64,000 nt of DNA from Streptomyces sp. RerS4 (GTDB taxonomy: Bacteria; Actinomycetota; Actinomycetes; Streptomycetales; Streptomycetaceae), in assembly GCF_023515955.1 (NCBI RefSeq), contig NZ_CP097322.1:1550001-1614000 (forward strand), read 5' to 3'. Shown here one piece after another: positions 1 through 7,763 of this stretch. How positions within the stretch are numbered: the first letter of the stretch is position 1; each line of letters starts with the position of its first letter. The translations under genes and the position numbers were made by a program. Under the pieces are notes generated by a model that was not told the DNA's origin, did not search any database, and saw only the letters and a list, made by a program, of their open reading frames with translations.

Positions 1-1485
1 GGGCGGTGTCCTCGACGGACTCCTCGGGCGCCACGGCTTCGGTCGCGACGGCCTCGACCGGCTCGGCCTCCGGCGCGGCGGCGGGCTCCTCGGCGGGCTG
101 CACCACCGTTTCCGCGGGCTCGGGCTCGGGCGCGGCCGCGGTCTCCGGCGCCGGGACGGCCACGGGCTCGGCGGCTTCGACCGGCGCCGCCTCGGGCTCG
201 GGCTGTGGCTCGGGCTGCGCCGCCACCACGGGCTCCGGCTCCGGCGCGGCCTCGGCCGCCACGGGCTCGGCGGGCGCCGGCTCCACCGGCCACGGCGCGC
301 CGAGCTGCGGGGCCGGGGTGGCCACGGGGGTCTCGGGCTGCGGGAAGTCCAGGTACTCGGGACCGGGCGTCACCGGTCCGGGCTGCTCCGCCTGCACGGG
401 CGCGGGCTCCGGCAGCGGCGCGACGGGCGACTCGGGCGCCTCGGGTACATCAGCGACGGCGGCGGGCGCCTGCTCCGGCGCGGCTTCCGCTGCGGCCTCC
501 GGCTCCGGCTCGGTGCCCGTCACGGAAGCAGGAGCGGGAGCGGCAGCCGGGGCAGCAGCCGGAACCGGGGCCTCGGCCGCGCCGGGCACCGCCACCGGCT
601 CGGCGGCGGCGCCTGAGCCGGAACCGGCTCCTCGGCCGGCGCCTGGACCGGAACCGGAGCCGGAGCCGGAGCCGGGGTCTCGGCCGAGGCGGGCACCGCC
701 ACCGGCTCCGCCGCCGGCGCCTGAGCCGGAACCGGAACCGGCGCCGCGGCGGGGCCGGGACCATGGCCGGAGCCTGGGCCGGGGCGGGCGCCGGAGCGGC
801 GGCGGGCGCGGCGGCCGGGCCCCGGTCCGCGAGGGACCGTACGACTCCCGGTGGCGTCCGGCACGGGCGGGCCCATGTGCAGCGGCCTGCGGGACGGGGC
901 CTGCGGCGCGACGGGCGTCACGGGCACGGCCGGCGGCGGGACCACGAGTCCGCCGAGGTCGAGCGCGCCGGAGTCACGGCCGCCGGTCTCGTGGGCCCCG
1001 GCGCTGTAGGCCGCGGGGTCGAACGCCTCGGCGGCGGGGGGCTGCTGCCCGGCGTAGGGTGCCTCGGGGAAGCCGGGCGCGGGCTGCTGCGGCGCCATCG
1101 GGTAGCCGGGGTCGGGGAAGGCGAGGTGTCCGGTGTCGGAGTATCCGGCCTGCGGCTGCCCGCCCTGGCCGTAGCCGGCCTCCGGGTAGCCGGCCTCCGG
1201 ATAATTGGCCTCCGGGTAACCGCCCTCCGCCGCGAAGTCGGTCGGGAAGGCGGGGACCGGCGGGACGACCTGCGGGTCGCTCCAGGAGCCCTGCCCGCTC
1301 GGCATCAGCAGGAGTTCCTCGTCCTCCGCCTCGGCCGGGTCGTCGACGAGGTCCTGGAAGGCGTAGCCGGCCGGTGCCTGCGGCAGCGGCGGGAGGGGCG
1401 GCAGCGGCGCGGGAGTGCCGTGCTGGTCCACCATGCCCGTGTTGTCCGGGTGACCCTCGCCCGGGACCTGGCCGGTGTCAGTCAT
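1..1485 (-). CDS. cobT: CobT-like protein, N-terminal Pro/Ala/Glu-rich part (partial, frame interrupted)
   Basis: The ATG at 1485 has a GAGGGG ribosome site and begins MTDTGQVPGEG; the gene runs off the left edge. The first ~215 codons hold acidic and Gly-Tyr-Pro-Glu repeats and the rest is Pro/Ala/Glu low complexity, so no catalytic domain is visible here. From memory, Streptomyces nicotinate-nucleotide:dimethylbenzimidazole phosphoribosyltransferases (lower-ligand activation in B12 synthesis) carry such an N-terminal extension, and cobL lies 174 bases upstream on the same strand. The protein-like composition changes frame near 840, 755 and 605 (see findings), so as given the first frame stops at 520. 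The assignment rests on context and recall; another low-complexity protein is possible. Confidence 0.5.
590..715 (-). repeat. Imperfect 107-nt repeat in the Pro/Ala-rich coding region
   Basis: The stretch GAGCCGGTGGCGGTGCCC occurs on the minus strand starting at 708 and again at 601. The spacing of 107 is one base short of a whole number of codons. The sequence before it is GCGCCGGCGGCG in one copy and one base shorter in the other. The repeat encodes an Ala-Glu-Pro-Val-Ala-Val-Pro unit. Confidence 0.8.
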
Positions 1486-1659
1486 GCGTACCCCTCGCCC
1501 ATCGGTGTTGCCTCTTCGATCGCGCAACAACTCCTGAGCATTGTCGCGCTCGTCGGCCGCCGTGTCGGCCATAAACCGGCACGGTCCCCTGTGGACTGCG
1601 CCACGTCGCGCGTCCGCCAGGGCAGTACGACGATCGGCCAGCCTACCCCGGGCTCCGCG

Positions 1660-2895
1660 TCAGCGGTTCACGGGGCGTTCGGCCGCCAGCAGGAACACCA
1701 CGGAACGGTCCTGTTCGACCCAGGTTCGGGTGTCGAGGCCGACCGATTGCAGGAGCGCGCATTCGACCGTGTACCCGTGTTCGGTGAGGGTGCGTCCGAT
1801 GGCTTCGGCCTCGTCGCGGGTGGAGGCGTGGCTGACGATCCGTTCGGGACGGCGGTCGGCGACGGCCGCGACGACGGGGGCGCCGCCGCCGCCGACGCGC
1901 ACGACGTCGGGTTCGGGCAGGTTCTCCAGGACGTGCGGGGCCCGGCCGGCGACGACCTGGATCTGTACACCGCGCGTTCGGGCGGCGGCCGTTACGCGTT
2001 CACAGGCGCGGGGGTCGGAGTCGACGGCGATGACGGCGGCGCCGAAGGCGGCGGCGTCCACCGCGAGGGCTCCGGAGCCGGCGCCGATGTCCCAGACGAG
2101 GTCGCCGGGACGCGGGCCGAGCCGGGCGAGTTGGGCGGCGCGCAGCTGTGCGGACTCCCCTTCCCCGGCCGGTGCGAAGTCCCCGTTCGCCGCGGCGGCC
2201 GCGCTCCGCGCGCGGGCCCAGCCGCGGTCGGTGGCCTGGCCGGGGCTCTGGCCGAGGCGCCAGACCGGTTCGGCGGTGGTGGCGACCTGTCCGGCGCCGC
2301 CGATGACGATGACCACGTTGGGGTCGCGCCAGCTGTGGTCGGCGGCCTTGTCGGAGGTGAGGACGGTGACGCGTTCGCGGTCGGTGCCGAGTTCCTCGCA
2401 GATGACGAACGTACGGTGCACCCCGTCGAGGAGCAGGGCCAGTTCGGCGGGGCCGGCGCCGGGGGCGGTGAGGACGGCGACCTTGGCGTGGGCGCGGCAG
2501 ACGTTGACGGCGCGGCGCAGGGTCCGGGGGTGGGCGACGACGACCTGGGCGTCGTCCCAGGGCATCCCGGCGCGCGCGAAGGCGGCGGCGACGGAGGAGA
2601 CGGCGGGCACGACCTCCACTTCGAGGCCGTGCTCGGGGGCGCGCAGGATCCGGACGATGCCGAAGAATCCGGGGTCGCCGTCGGCGAGGACCACGGCGGT
2701 GCCGCGGTGGCCGGCGATCCGGCGGGCGGCGAGGCCGAGGCTGCCGAGCCGGACGCGTTCGGCGCCGGGCGGGATCTCGGGGAGCGCAAGGTGGTGGGCG
2801 GCGCCGGCCACGAGGGTGGCGGCGGAGAGCGCGGACCGGGCGGCCGCGGTCAGCGGAGAGCCGTCCCAGCCGATCACCGTGACCCGGTCGGCCAT
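1660..2895 (-). CDS. cobL: Precorrin-6Y C5,15-methyltransferase (decarboxylating)
   Basis: This is a bifunctional SAM-dependent corrin-ring methylase that adds methyls at C5 and C15 and decarboxylates the C12 acetate (cytosolic, aerobic-type B12 naming; CbiE+CbiT fusion). The 411 residues match the fused family. Residues ~1-205 form a tetrapyrrole methylase fold with VIGWDG at the start and ADGDPGFFG; residues ~225-411 form a Rossmann methyltransferase with the SAM loop DIGAGSG. The ATG at 2895 has AGGAG eight bases upstream. It is followed by the cobT-like gene on the same strand. I see no cobalamin riboswitch in front of it. Confidence 0.93.
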   Translation of the reverse strand: MADRVTVIGWDGSPLTAAARSALSAATLVAGAAHHLALPEIPPGAERVRLGSLGLAARRIAGHRGTAVVLADGDPGFFGIVRILRAPEHGLEVEVVPAVSSVAAAFARAGMPWDDAQVVVAHPRTLRRAVNVCRAHAKVAVLTAPGAGPAELALLLDGVHRTFVICEELGTDRERVTVLTSDKAADHSWRDPNVVIVIGGAGQVATTAEPVWRLGQSPGQATDRGWARARSAAAAANGDFAPAGEGESAQLRAAQLARLGPRPGDLVWDIGAGSGALAVDAAAFGAAVIAVDSDPRACERVTAAARTRGVQIQVVAGRAPHVLENLPEPDVVRVGGGGAPVVAAVADRRPERIVSHASTRDEAEAIGRTLTEHGYTVECALLQSVGLDTRTWVEQDRSVVFLLAAERPVNR

Positions 2896-2940
2896 CGTCG
2901 TCAGTCTCCTGGGGTGGGGGCAGGCGAAGTTTCGTCGGGA

Positions 2941-3030
2941 GGGTCGGACACGTCGGGCAACACGTCGCACACGTCAGGCACGTCAGGCACTCCGTCCGGC
3001 ATGTCCGGCACGTCGGGCACGCACGTCGGC
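2941..3030. repeat. Degenerate 9-10 bp direct repeats (CACGTCGGG-like)
   Basis: About nine imperfect tandem units (CACGTCGGGC, CACGTCAGG, CATGTCCGG and similar) fill the space between the acetyltransferase stop and the cobL ribosome site. Read on the minus strand they encode a PDVPD-type low-complexity string. I see no promoter or riboswitch in them. Confidence 0.6.
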
Positions 3031-3066
3031 CGCATCACGCACGACAGGCACGGTGAGACTACCTGG

Positions 3067-3852
3067 TCAGCCTCGGTTGCGGTCGGCGCCGACGGTGTGG
3101 CCGGCCGCGTCGGCCCGCTGCCCGAAGGGGGGTCGGGCGTCGTGGTCCGGGCGGATCGGGCGGGGTGGGTGGGGGGCGTGCCCGGCACGGTCCCGGGGGT
3201 CTCGGTAGTCACCGTAGTCCCGGTAGTCGCGGTACTCGTCGTAGGCGTCGTAGTCGCCGAAGGCGTCGGTGTCGTCGAGGTCCTCGGGCAGGAGGCTCCA
3301 GACGATGACGTCGGTACGGGTCTGCGTCCAGTCGCCGTCGGCCGCCTGGACGCGCACTATCCAGGCGTTGCGCAGGACGCCCTCGCTGATGCAGCCGATC
3401 TTCTGGGCGACCTGCTGGGCGGCGGTGTTGTCGGCGGCCGTGCGCAGTTCGAGGCGTTCGAAGCGCTGGTCGCGGAAGAGCCACTGGGCGACGGCGAGCA
3501 CGGCCTCGCTCGCGTAGCCCTCGCCGCGGGCCCAGGGGGCGGTGACGTACCAGGCGTCGGCGGTGCGGGTGCGCCAGTCGGTGTGGCGCAGGTGGACGAT
3601 GCCGACGAGGCGGTGGGTGAGGAACTCGGTCACCGCGAAGACGATCCCTCGGCCCTCGGTGCGCTCCGCGTGGGAGAGCCGGGTGGCCCAGGCGTGGGCG
3701 TCGTCGTGGGTGTAGGGGTGCGGGACGGTGGTCCAGGCGGTGATGTGCTCGTCGTTCATCATCTCGGCGAGCGCGGTGACGTCCTCTTCCTCGAACGGGC
3801 GCAGCACCAGCCGGTCCGTGCTGATGGTGACGTCCGGGAAGGTGGTAGTCAT
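3067..3852 (-). CDS. GNAT-family N-acetyltransferase (RimJ/RimL type) with Asp-Tyr-rich tail
   Basis: The predicted role is transfer of acetyl from acetyl-CoA to an amine, possibly a protein N-terminus; the substrate is unknown. The 261 residues start at the ATG at 3852, with GGAG seven bases upstream, just inside a longer open frame. Near the start is TDRLVLRPFEEED, as in RimJ/RimL-like enzymes, then the acetyl-CoA region with APWARGEGYASEAV and later NTAAQQVAQKIG. The last ~80 residues are unusual: a run of DYDAYDEYRDYRDYGDYRD followed by a Pro/Arg-rich tail. It precedes cobL on the same strand but the link is not functional as far as I can tell. Confidence 0.85.
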   Translation of the reverse strand: MTTTFPDVTISTDRLVLRPFEEEDVTALAEMMNDEHITAWTTVPHPYTHDDAHAWATRLSHAERTEGRGIVFAVTEFLTHRLVGIVHLRHTDWRTRTADAWYVTAPWARGEGYASEAVLAVAQWLFRDQRFERLELRTAADNTAAQQVAQKIGCISEGVLRNAWIVRVQAADGDWTQTRTDVIVWSLLPEDLDDTDAFGDYDAYDEYRDYRDYGDYRDPRDRAGHAPHPPRPIRPDHDARPPFGQRADAAGHTVGADRNRG

Positions 3853-3981
3853 GCGCAGCTCCATGCCTGAGACCGTGGTGCGACCGGGGGTACGGGACCG
3901 TGTGTGCGGGTCGTAGGCCACAGCATGCAGCATCGGCCCGGGGATGTGCAGGGCCGGGCCGCCCGTGAGCGGGCAGAGCGC

Positions 3982-4055
3982 GGCCCCGCGCGCCCGGATG
4001 GGTGCGCGGGGCCTGCGATCCGGCGTTCTACCAGGCGGTTTCCGCCAATTGGCGG
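3982..4055. terminator. Two hairpins downstream of metQ
   Basis: CCGCCAATTGGCGG (4042-4055) is a perfect palindrome only four bases after the metQ stop. A second hairpin has arms GGCCCCGCGC (3982-3991) and GCGCGGGGCC (4004-4013) with a 12-base loop. There is no U-tract, as is usual in Streptomyces. They likely end the metNIQ message. Confidence 0.6.
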
Positions 4056-4059
4056 TTCG

Positions 4060-4929
4060 TCAGGAAGCGGCCGGGGTGCCGAAGGCCGGGGTGACCGAGC
4101 CCTGGTACTTCTCCTCGATGAACTTCTTGACCTCGTCGGAGTTCAGGAGCTTGGCGAGCTTCTGGACGCGCGGGTCGTTCTGCTTGCCTTCCTTGACGGC
4201 GAGGAAGTTGGCGTACGGGTTGCCCTCGGCCTTCTCCAGGACCAGGGCGTCCTTGACGGGCGAGAGGTTGGCCTCCAGGGCGTAGTTGCCGTTGATGATC
4301 GCGGCGTCCACGTCGTTCAGGGCGCGGGGGACCGTGGCGGCCTCCAGCTCCTTGAACTCCAGGCCCTTCTTGTCGGTGATGTCGGAGAGCTTGGCGCTGG
4401 TGCCGACGCCGTCCTTGAGCGTGATGAGGTTGTTCGCGGCGAGCAGCTGGAGCGCGCGGCCCTCGTTGGTGGTGTCGTTGGGGACGGCGATGGTCTGGCC
4501 GGCCTTGATGTCGGTGAGGGCCTTGACCTTCTTGGAGTAGAGGCCGAGGGGCTCCAGGTGCACGTTCACGACGGGCACGATGTGGGTGCCGTTCTTCTTG
4601 TTGAAGTCGTCGAGGTACGGCTTGTGCTGGAAGTAGTTGCCGTCGACCTGGCCCTGCTCGGTGGCGGTGTTGGGCAGGACGTAGTCCGTGAACTCCTTCA
4701 CCTCCAGCTTGAGGCCGTCCTTCGCCGCGAGCTTGTCCTTGACGAAGTTCAGGATGTCGGCGTGGGGGCTCGGGGAGGCCGCGATGACCAGCGGCTTGCT
4801 CTCGTCGACCTTGCCGCCGTCGGTCTGGGCGGAGGAGGACGGGTCCGAGGAGCTGCCGCAGGCGGTGAGGCCGAGGGCGAGCGCGGCGGACGCGGCGGCG
4901 AAAGCGGTGAGCTTGATGTTCTTGCGCAC
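4060..4929 (-). CDS. metQ: Methionine ABC transporter substrate-binding lipoprotein
   Basis: This is the extracytoplasmic methionine receptor of the MetNIQ importer, anchored to the membrane by lipid. 289 residues from a GTG at 4929 with GAAAGG eight bases upstream; a longer open frame exists but has no signal peptide at its start. VRKNIKL and a hydrophobic stretch lead to the lipobox LTAC-G. The mature part is NlpA/MetQ-like: LVIAASPSPHADIL, GNYFQHKPYLDDFN and DAAIINGNYA. It is the third gene of metN-metI-metQ, with a 103-base gap after metI. Confidence 0.95.
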   Translation of the reverse strand: MRKNIKLTAFAAASAALALGLTACGSSSDPSSSAQTDGGKVDESKPLVIAASPSPHADILNFVKDKLAAKDGLKLEVKEFTDYVLPNTATEQGQVDGNYFQHKPYLDDFNKKNGTHIVPVVNVHLEPLGLYSKKVKALTDIKAGQTIAVPNDTTNEGRALQLLAANNLITLKDGVGTSAKLSDITDKKGLEFKELEAATVPRALNDVDAAIINGNYALEANLSPVKDALVLEKAEGNPYANFLAVKEGKQNDPRVQKLAKLLNSDEVKKFIEEKYQGSVTPAFGTPAAS

Positions 4930-5032
4930 GAAGAGTGCCTTTCTTGCGGTACGGGTCCTGGTGGGACCCGCTGGTGGTGGCCCAAGCACGACAAGTGCGG
5001 GCTCTCTTGGGGGGTGAAACGGGGGGGTTGGT

Positions 5033-5701
5033 TCAGGCTGTCCGGCCGCGGCGGGCGAGGACGCGAACCACGCCGTCACCGATGAGCTGGATCACCGTGA
5101 CGAGCGCGATCAGCACGACGACGGTGGCGACCATGAAGCCGGTCTCGAAGCGCTGGAAGCCGTAGGTGATGGCCTTGGAGCCGAGGCCCTCGCCGCCGAC
5201 CGCGCCGGCCATGGCGGAGTAGCCGACCAGGGTGATGACGGTGGTGGTGACGGCGGCGACCAGCGAGGGCAGGGCCTGCGGGAGGAGCACCTTGCCGACG
5301 AGGGTCGGGATGCCGCCGCCCATCGACTCGACGGCCTCGATCAGGCCGTGGTCCACCTCGCGGACGGCCGTCTCGACGAGGCGGGCGAAGAAGGGGATCG
5401 CGCCGATGGCGAGCGGGACGATCATGGCGGTAGGGCCGATGAAGGTGCCCACGACGGCCGTGGTGACCGGGATCAGGGCGATCAGCAGGATGATGAACGG
5501 CAGCGAGCGGCCGACGTTCACGATCACGCCGAGGACCTTGTTGAGCGGCCGGTTCTGAAGGAGGCCGCCCTTGTCGGTGAGGACGAGGAGGATGCCGATG
5601 GGCAGTCCGCCGAGGACGGTCACCACGGTGGACCACAGGACCATGTAGAGGGTGTCGTACGTGCCCTGGGTGAGCAGGGGCTGCATTTCGGACCAGGTCA
5701 C
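5033..5701 (-). CDS. metI: Methionine ABC transporter permease
   Basis: Integral membrane subunit of the MetNIQ importer. 222 residues with about five or six membrane segments and the ABC permease coupling loop EAVESMGGG...KVLLPQALP. The GTG start at 5701 overlaps the metN stop (GTGA), so translation is probably coupled. The spacing and content match MetI-type permeases (PF00528 family). Confidence 0.95.
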   Translation of the reverse strand: MTWSEMQPLLTQGTYDTLYMVLWSTVVTVLGGLPIGILLVLTDKGGLLQNRPLNKVLGVIVNVGRSLPFIILLIALIPVTTAVVGTFIGPTAMIVPLAIGAIPFFARLVETAVREVDHGLIEAVESMGGGIPTLVGKVLLPQALPSLVAAVTTTVITLVGYSAMAGAVGGEGLGSKAITYGFQRFETGFMVATVVVLIALVTVIQLIGDGVVRVLARRGRTA

Positions 5702-6771
5702 TTGGCACCGTCCTTGACCAGCGCGGCCAGTTCGTCGTCGATCGCGTCGGCCGCGTCGGTCTGCTCGTCCCCGTCGACCACGTCCACCTGGAGCCCCTGC
5801 TCGCGCAGGAAGCCGACGGGCACGACGTTGTCCTCGTAGCGGCCGGGGAGCTCGATGCGCATGCGGCCGATCTGGCGGCCGGCGACGGTGTCCATCGCGG
5901 CGCCCAGGATCGAGATGTCGATGTTGTACGTGCGCGAGAGCTGCGAGATGACCGGCTGGGTGGCGGCCTCGCCGTGGAAGGTGACGTCGACCACGGTGTG
6001 GTCGGGGCCGGTGGCGCTCCCGCTGACCGGGAAGAGTTCGCCGGCCAGCTCGGAGCCGGGAGTGGCGAGCAGTTCGGCGACGGTGCCGGATTCGATGATC
6101 CGGCCCCGCTTCATCAGGGCGGCGGAGTCGCAGACGGCCTTGACGACGTCCATCTCGTGCGTGATGAGCAGGACGGTCAGGCCGAGCTGCCGGTTCAGGT
6201 CGCGCAGCAGCTGGAGGATCGAGCGGGTGGTCTCCGGGTCGAGGGCGCTGGTGGCCTCGTCGGAGAGCAGCACCTTGGGGTCGCCGGCCAGGGCGCGGGC
6301 GATCCCGACGCGCTGCTTCTGACCGCCGGAGAGCTGGGTGGGGTAGGCCTTGGCCTTGTCGGCGAGGCCGACGAGGTCGAGGAGTTCCAGGGCCTTGCGG
6401 GAGCGTTCGCGGCCGGAGACGCCGAGGATTTCCAGGGGCAGTTCGATGTTGGCCTGCACCGTGCGCGAGGACAGCAGGTTGAAGTGCTGGAAGACCATGC
6501 CGATGCGGCTGCGGGCCTCGCGGAGCTCCTTGCCGGCGCGGCGGCCGCGACCGGCGAGCGCGGTGAGGTCGACGCCGTCGACGGTCACGGTGCCGGTGGT
6601 GGGGCGCTCCAGCAGGTTCACGCAGCGGATGAGGGAGGACTTGCCGGCGCCGCTCTGGCCGATGACTCCGTAGACCTCGCCCTCCCGGACGTGCAGGTCG
6701 ACGCCGTCCAGGGCGGTGACCTCACGGCCACGGGACTGGTAGACCTTCGTGAGGCCCGATGTGGTGATCAC
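5698..6771 (-). CDS. metN: Methionine ABC transporter ATP-binding protein with NIL domain
   Basis: Cytosolic ATPase of the methionine importer. Walker A is GQSGAGKSS, the signature LSGGQKQRVGIARAL, Walker B VLLSDEATSALD, followed by the switch His in LLITHEMD. The C-terminal ~75 residues (TVVDVTFHGEA onward) look like the NIL domain that binds methionine and inhibits transport when the cell is replete. I chose the GTG at 6771 because ITTSGLTKVYQ is the usual start; an upstream ATG at 6825 would add 18 Arg-rich residues. The gene is preceded by a leader ORF and operator-like repeats. Confidence 0.94.
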   Translation of the reverse strand: MITTSGLTKVYQSRGREVTALDGVDLHVREGEVYGVIGQSGAGKSSLIRCVNLLERPTTGTVTVDGVDLTALAGRGRRAGKELREARSRIGMVFQHFNLLSSRTVQANIELPLEILGVSGRERSRKALELLDLVGLADKAKAYPTQLSGGQKQRVGIARALAGDPKVLLSDEATSALDPETTRSILQLLRDLNRQLGLTVLLITHEMDVVKAVCDSAALMKRGRIIESGTVAELLATPGSELAGELFPVSGSATGPDHTVVDVTFHGEAATQPVISQLSRTYNIDISILGAAMDTVAGRQIGRMRIELPGRYEDNVVPVGFLREQGLQVDVVDGDEQTDAADAIDDELAALVKDGAK

Positions 6772-6963
6772 AGGATTTCCGTCGCTGTCGAGTGCACGGC
6801 GCAGCGGGTGCCGGGCACGGGGCAAACATCTGGGGACGCGATACGGGTCGAACCGTCACAAAAAGCCGGGGTCGACGCGTGCGCGGGGCAGGAGCGGTCC
6901 GTGGTGCGTGGACAGGCTCGGGCCGGTCTCGCTTCGGGGCGCGAGATAGCGGGGAAGGGGCCC

Positions 6964-7050
6964 TCAGAAGGCGCACATTCGACACATACAACGAGCACCG
7001 GGCGTCATCGTCGCCTCGGTCGCAAGGGTGCGGCTGCTCGTCGTGGTCAT
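6964..7050 (-). CDS. Short Cys/Met-rich leader peptide in front of metNIQ
   Basis: A 28-codon frame runs from the ATG at 7050 to TGA at 6964-6966 and ends RCMCRMCAF. A second ATG at 7008, with GAGG five bases upstream, would give a 14-residue peptide, MTPGARCMCRMCAF; I find this start more likely. The rest of the leader to metN is ~190 bases and holds short inverted repeats (for example CTCGC/GCGAG) and a TTTTT run. Three Cys and two Met codons among the last eight suggest a ribosome-stalling sensor of sulfur amino acid supply acting on metNIQ. That role is inference from position and composition; short attenuator peptides are known in actinobacteria. Confidence 0.6.
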   Translation of the reverse strand: MTTTSSRTLATEATMTPGARCMCRMCAF

Positions 7051-7090
7051 GGGCCCCAGTAAAGCAGACCGTACGACTCACCGATCAAAA

Positions 7091-7130
7091 CTGTCCGGAT
7101 AGCGGACAGGTTTTCGCCGGATCGCGGACA
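7091..7130. promoter_or_regulatory. Candidate tandem operator upstream of the metNIQ leader
   Basis: CTGTCCGGATAGCGGACAG (7091-7109) is a palindrome with 7-bp arms and a 5-bp centre, flanked by A4 and T4. A second copy of its core, CCGGATCGCGGACA (7117-7130), repeats CCGGATAGCGGACA (7095-7108) exactly 22 bp away, two helical turns. The pair sits 41 to 80 bases upstream of the leader ORF, where the -35 region is expected. I do not recognise the regulator. Confidence 0.5.
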
Positions 7131-7137
7131 CCCACGG

Positions 7138-7350
7138 TCACCTCGGGTCGCGCGTCTCCAGCCTCACTCCGGCTTCCCCGACCTGTGCGGACACGGCCGA
7201 CACGGCCGACAGGTCCTCGACGATCACGTGGGCGTCGAGTTCGGCGGCGGTGTGCGTTGTGGTCAAGGCCACGGTCCGCGTGCCGGCCGCGCGCCCGGCG
7301 GCGAGGCCGGCGGGTGCGTCCTCGACCTCCTCCAGGAAAGCGCGCACCCA
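7138..7350 (-). pseudogene. C-terminal remnant of a HAD-family phosphatase
   Basis: The minus strand encodes EDAPAGLAAGRAAGTRTVAL followed by TTTHTAAELDAHVIVEDLSAV. This is the last ~65 residues of a beta-phosphoglucomutase-like HAD hydrolase (motif IV EDAPAG and the Rossmann end). The nucleophile Asp and cap domain are missing: upstream the frame turns into unrelated sequence at ~7350, where the next gene's promoter begins. I read it as a truncated relic. Confidence 0.65.
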
Positions 7351-7394
7351 GGGGTGGGCGCATCGGGTCTTTCGGCCCGTAATACCCTCGCTGC

Positions 7395-7763
7395 ATGCTC
7401 GACGCCCTGACGGTCGCCATCGGTGCGGCCGCCCTCGCCCTCGCCGCCTGGTGCGGCCACGCCGCATGGCGGGACCAGCCGACCAAGGACTGGCACTTCA
7501 TCGGCATGGCCGTGGTGACCGTCCTGGTCCTGGCCCAGCTGGTGGTCGGCCTGGTCCAGCTGGCCCGCGGCGAGAAGCCCGGCCAGGGCACGGTGATCTT
7601 CGTGGCCTACCTGCTGGGCGCCTTCGCGGCGGTCCCGGCAGCCGGGATGCTCTCGCTGAGCGAGCGGACCAAGTGGGGGTCGGTGACGGTGGCCGCCGGC
7701 GCGGTCGTCCTCGCCGTCCTCGAAGTACGCCTCTACGACATCTGGGGAAGCACCGGTGCCTGA
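7395..7763 (+). CDS. Small integral membrane protein
   Basis: 122 residues, almost all hydrophobic, with four predicted membrane spans (residues ~4-24, 36-57, 68-87, 95-113). No known motif; function unknown. The ATG at 7395 has no ribosome site but lies nine bases after TAATAC (7380-7385), so the message may be leaderless. It overlaps the next gene by eight bases, so the two are likely made together. Confidence 0.75.
   Translation: MLDALTVAIGAAALALAAWCGHAAWRDQPTKDWHFIGMAVVTVLVLAQLVVGLVQLARGEKPGQGTVIFVAYLLGAFAAVPAAGMLSLSERTKWGSVTVAAGAVVLAVLEVRLYDIWGSTGA

Noticed and set aside
2896-3066. Cobalamin riboswitch before cobL
   Set aside because: The gap is only 171 bases of short repeats; I see no B12-box.
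2901-3212. A 103-codon minus-strand frame ending just before cobL (PDVPD repeats)
   Set aside because: It overlaps the acetyltransferase tail, is made of the 9-bp repeat and has no ribosome site.
205-3870. A 1221-codon open frame on the plus strand (and many similar long frames opposite real genes)
   Set aside because: It lies antisense to cobT, cobL and the acetyltransferase, has Arg/Gly/Ala-only composition and no domain. High G+C makes such shadows common.
6772-7050. SAM riboswitch before metN
   Set aside because: No conserved SAM-I/SAM-II/SAM-IV core words found; the leader-peptide reading fits better.
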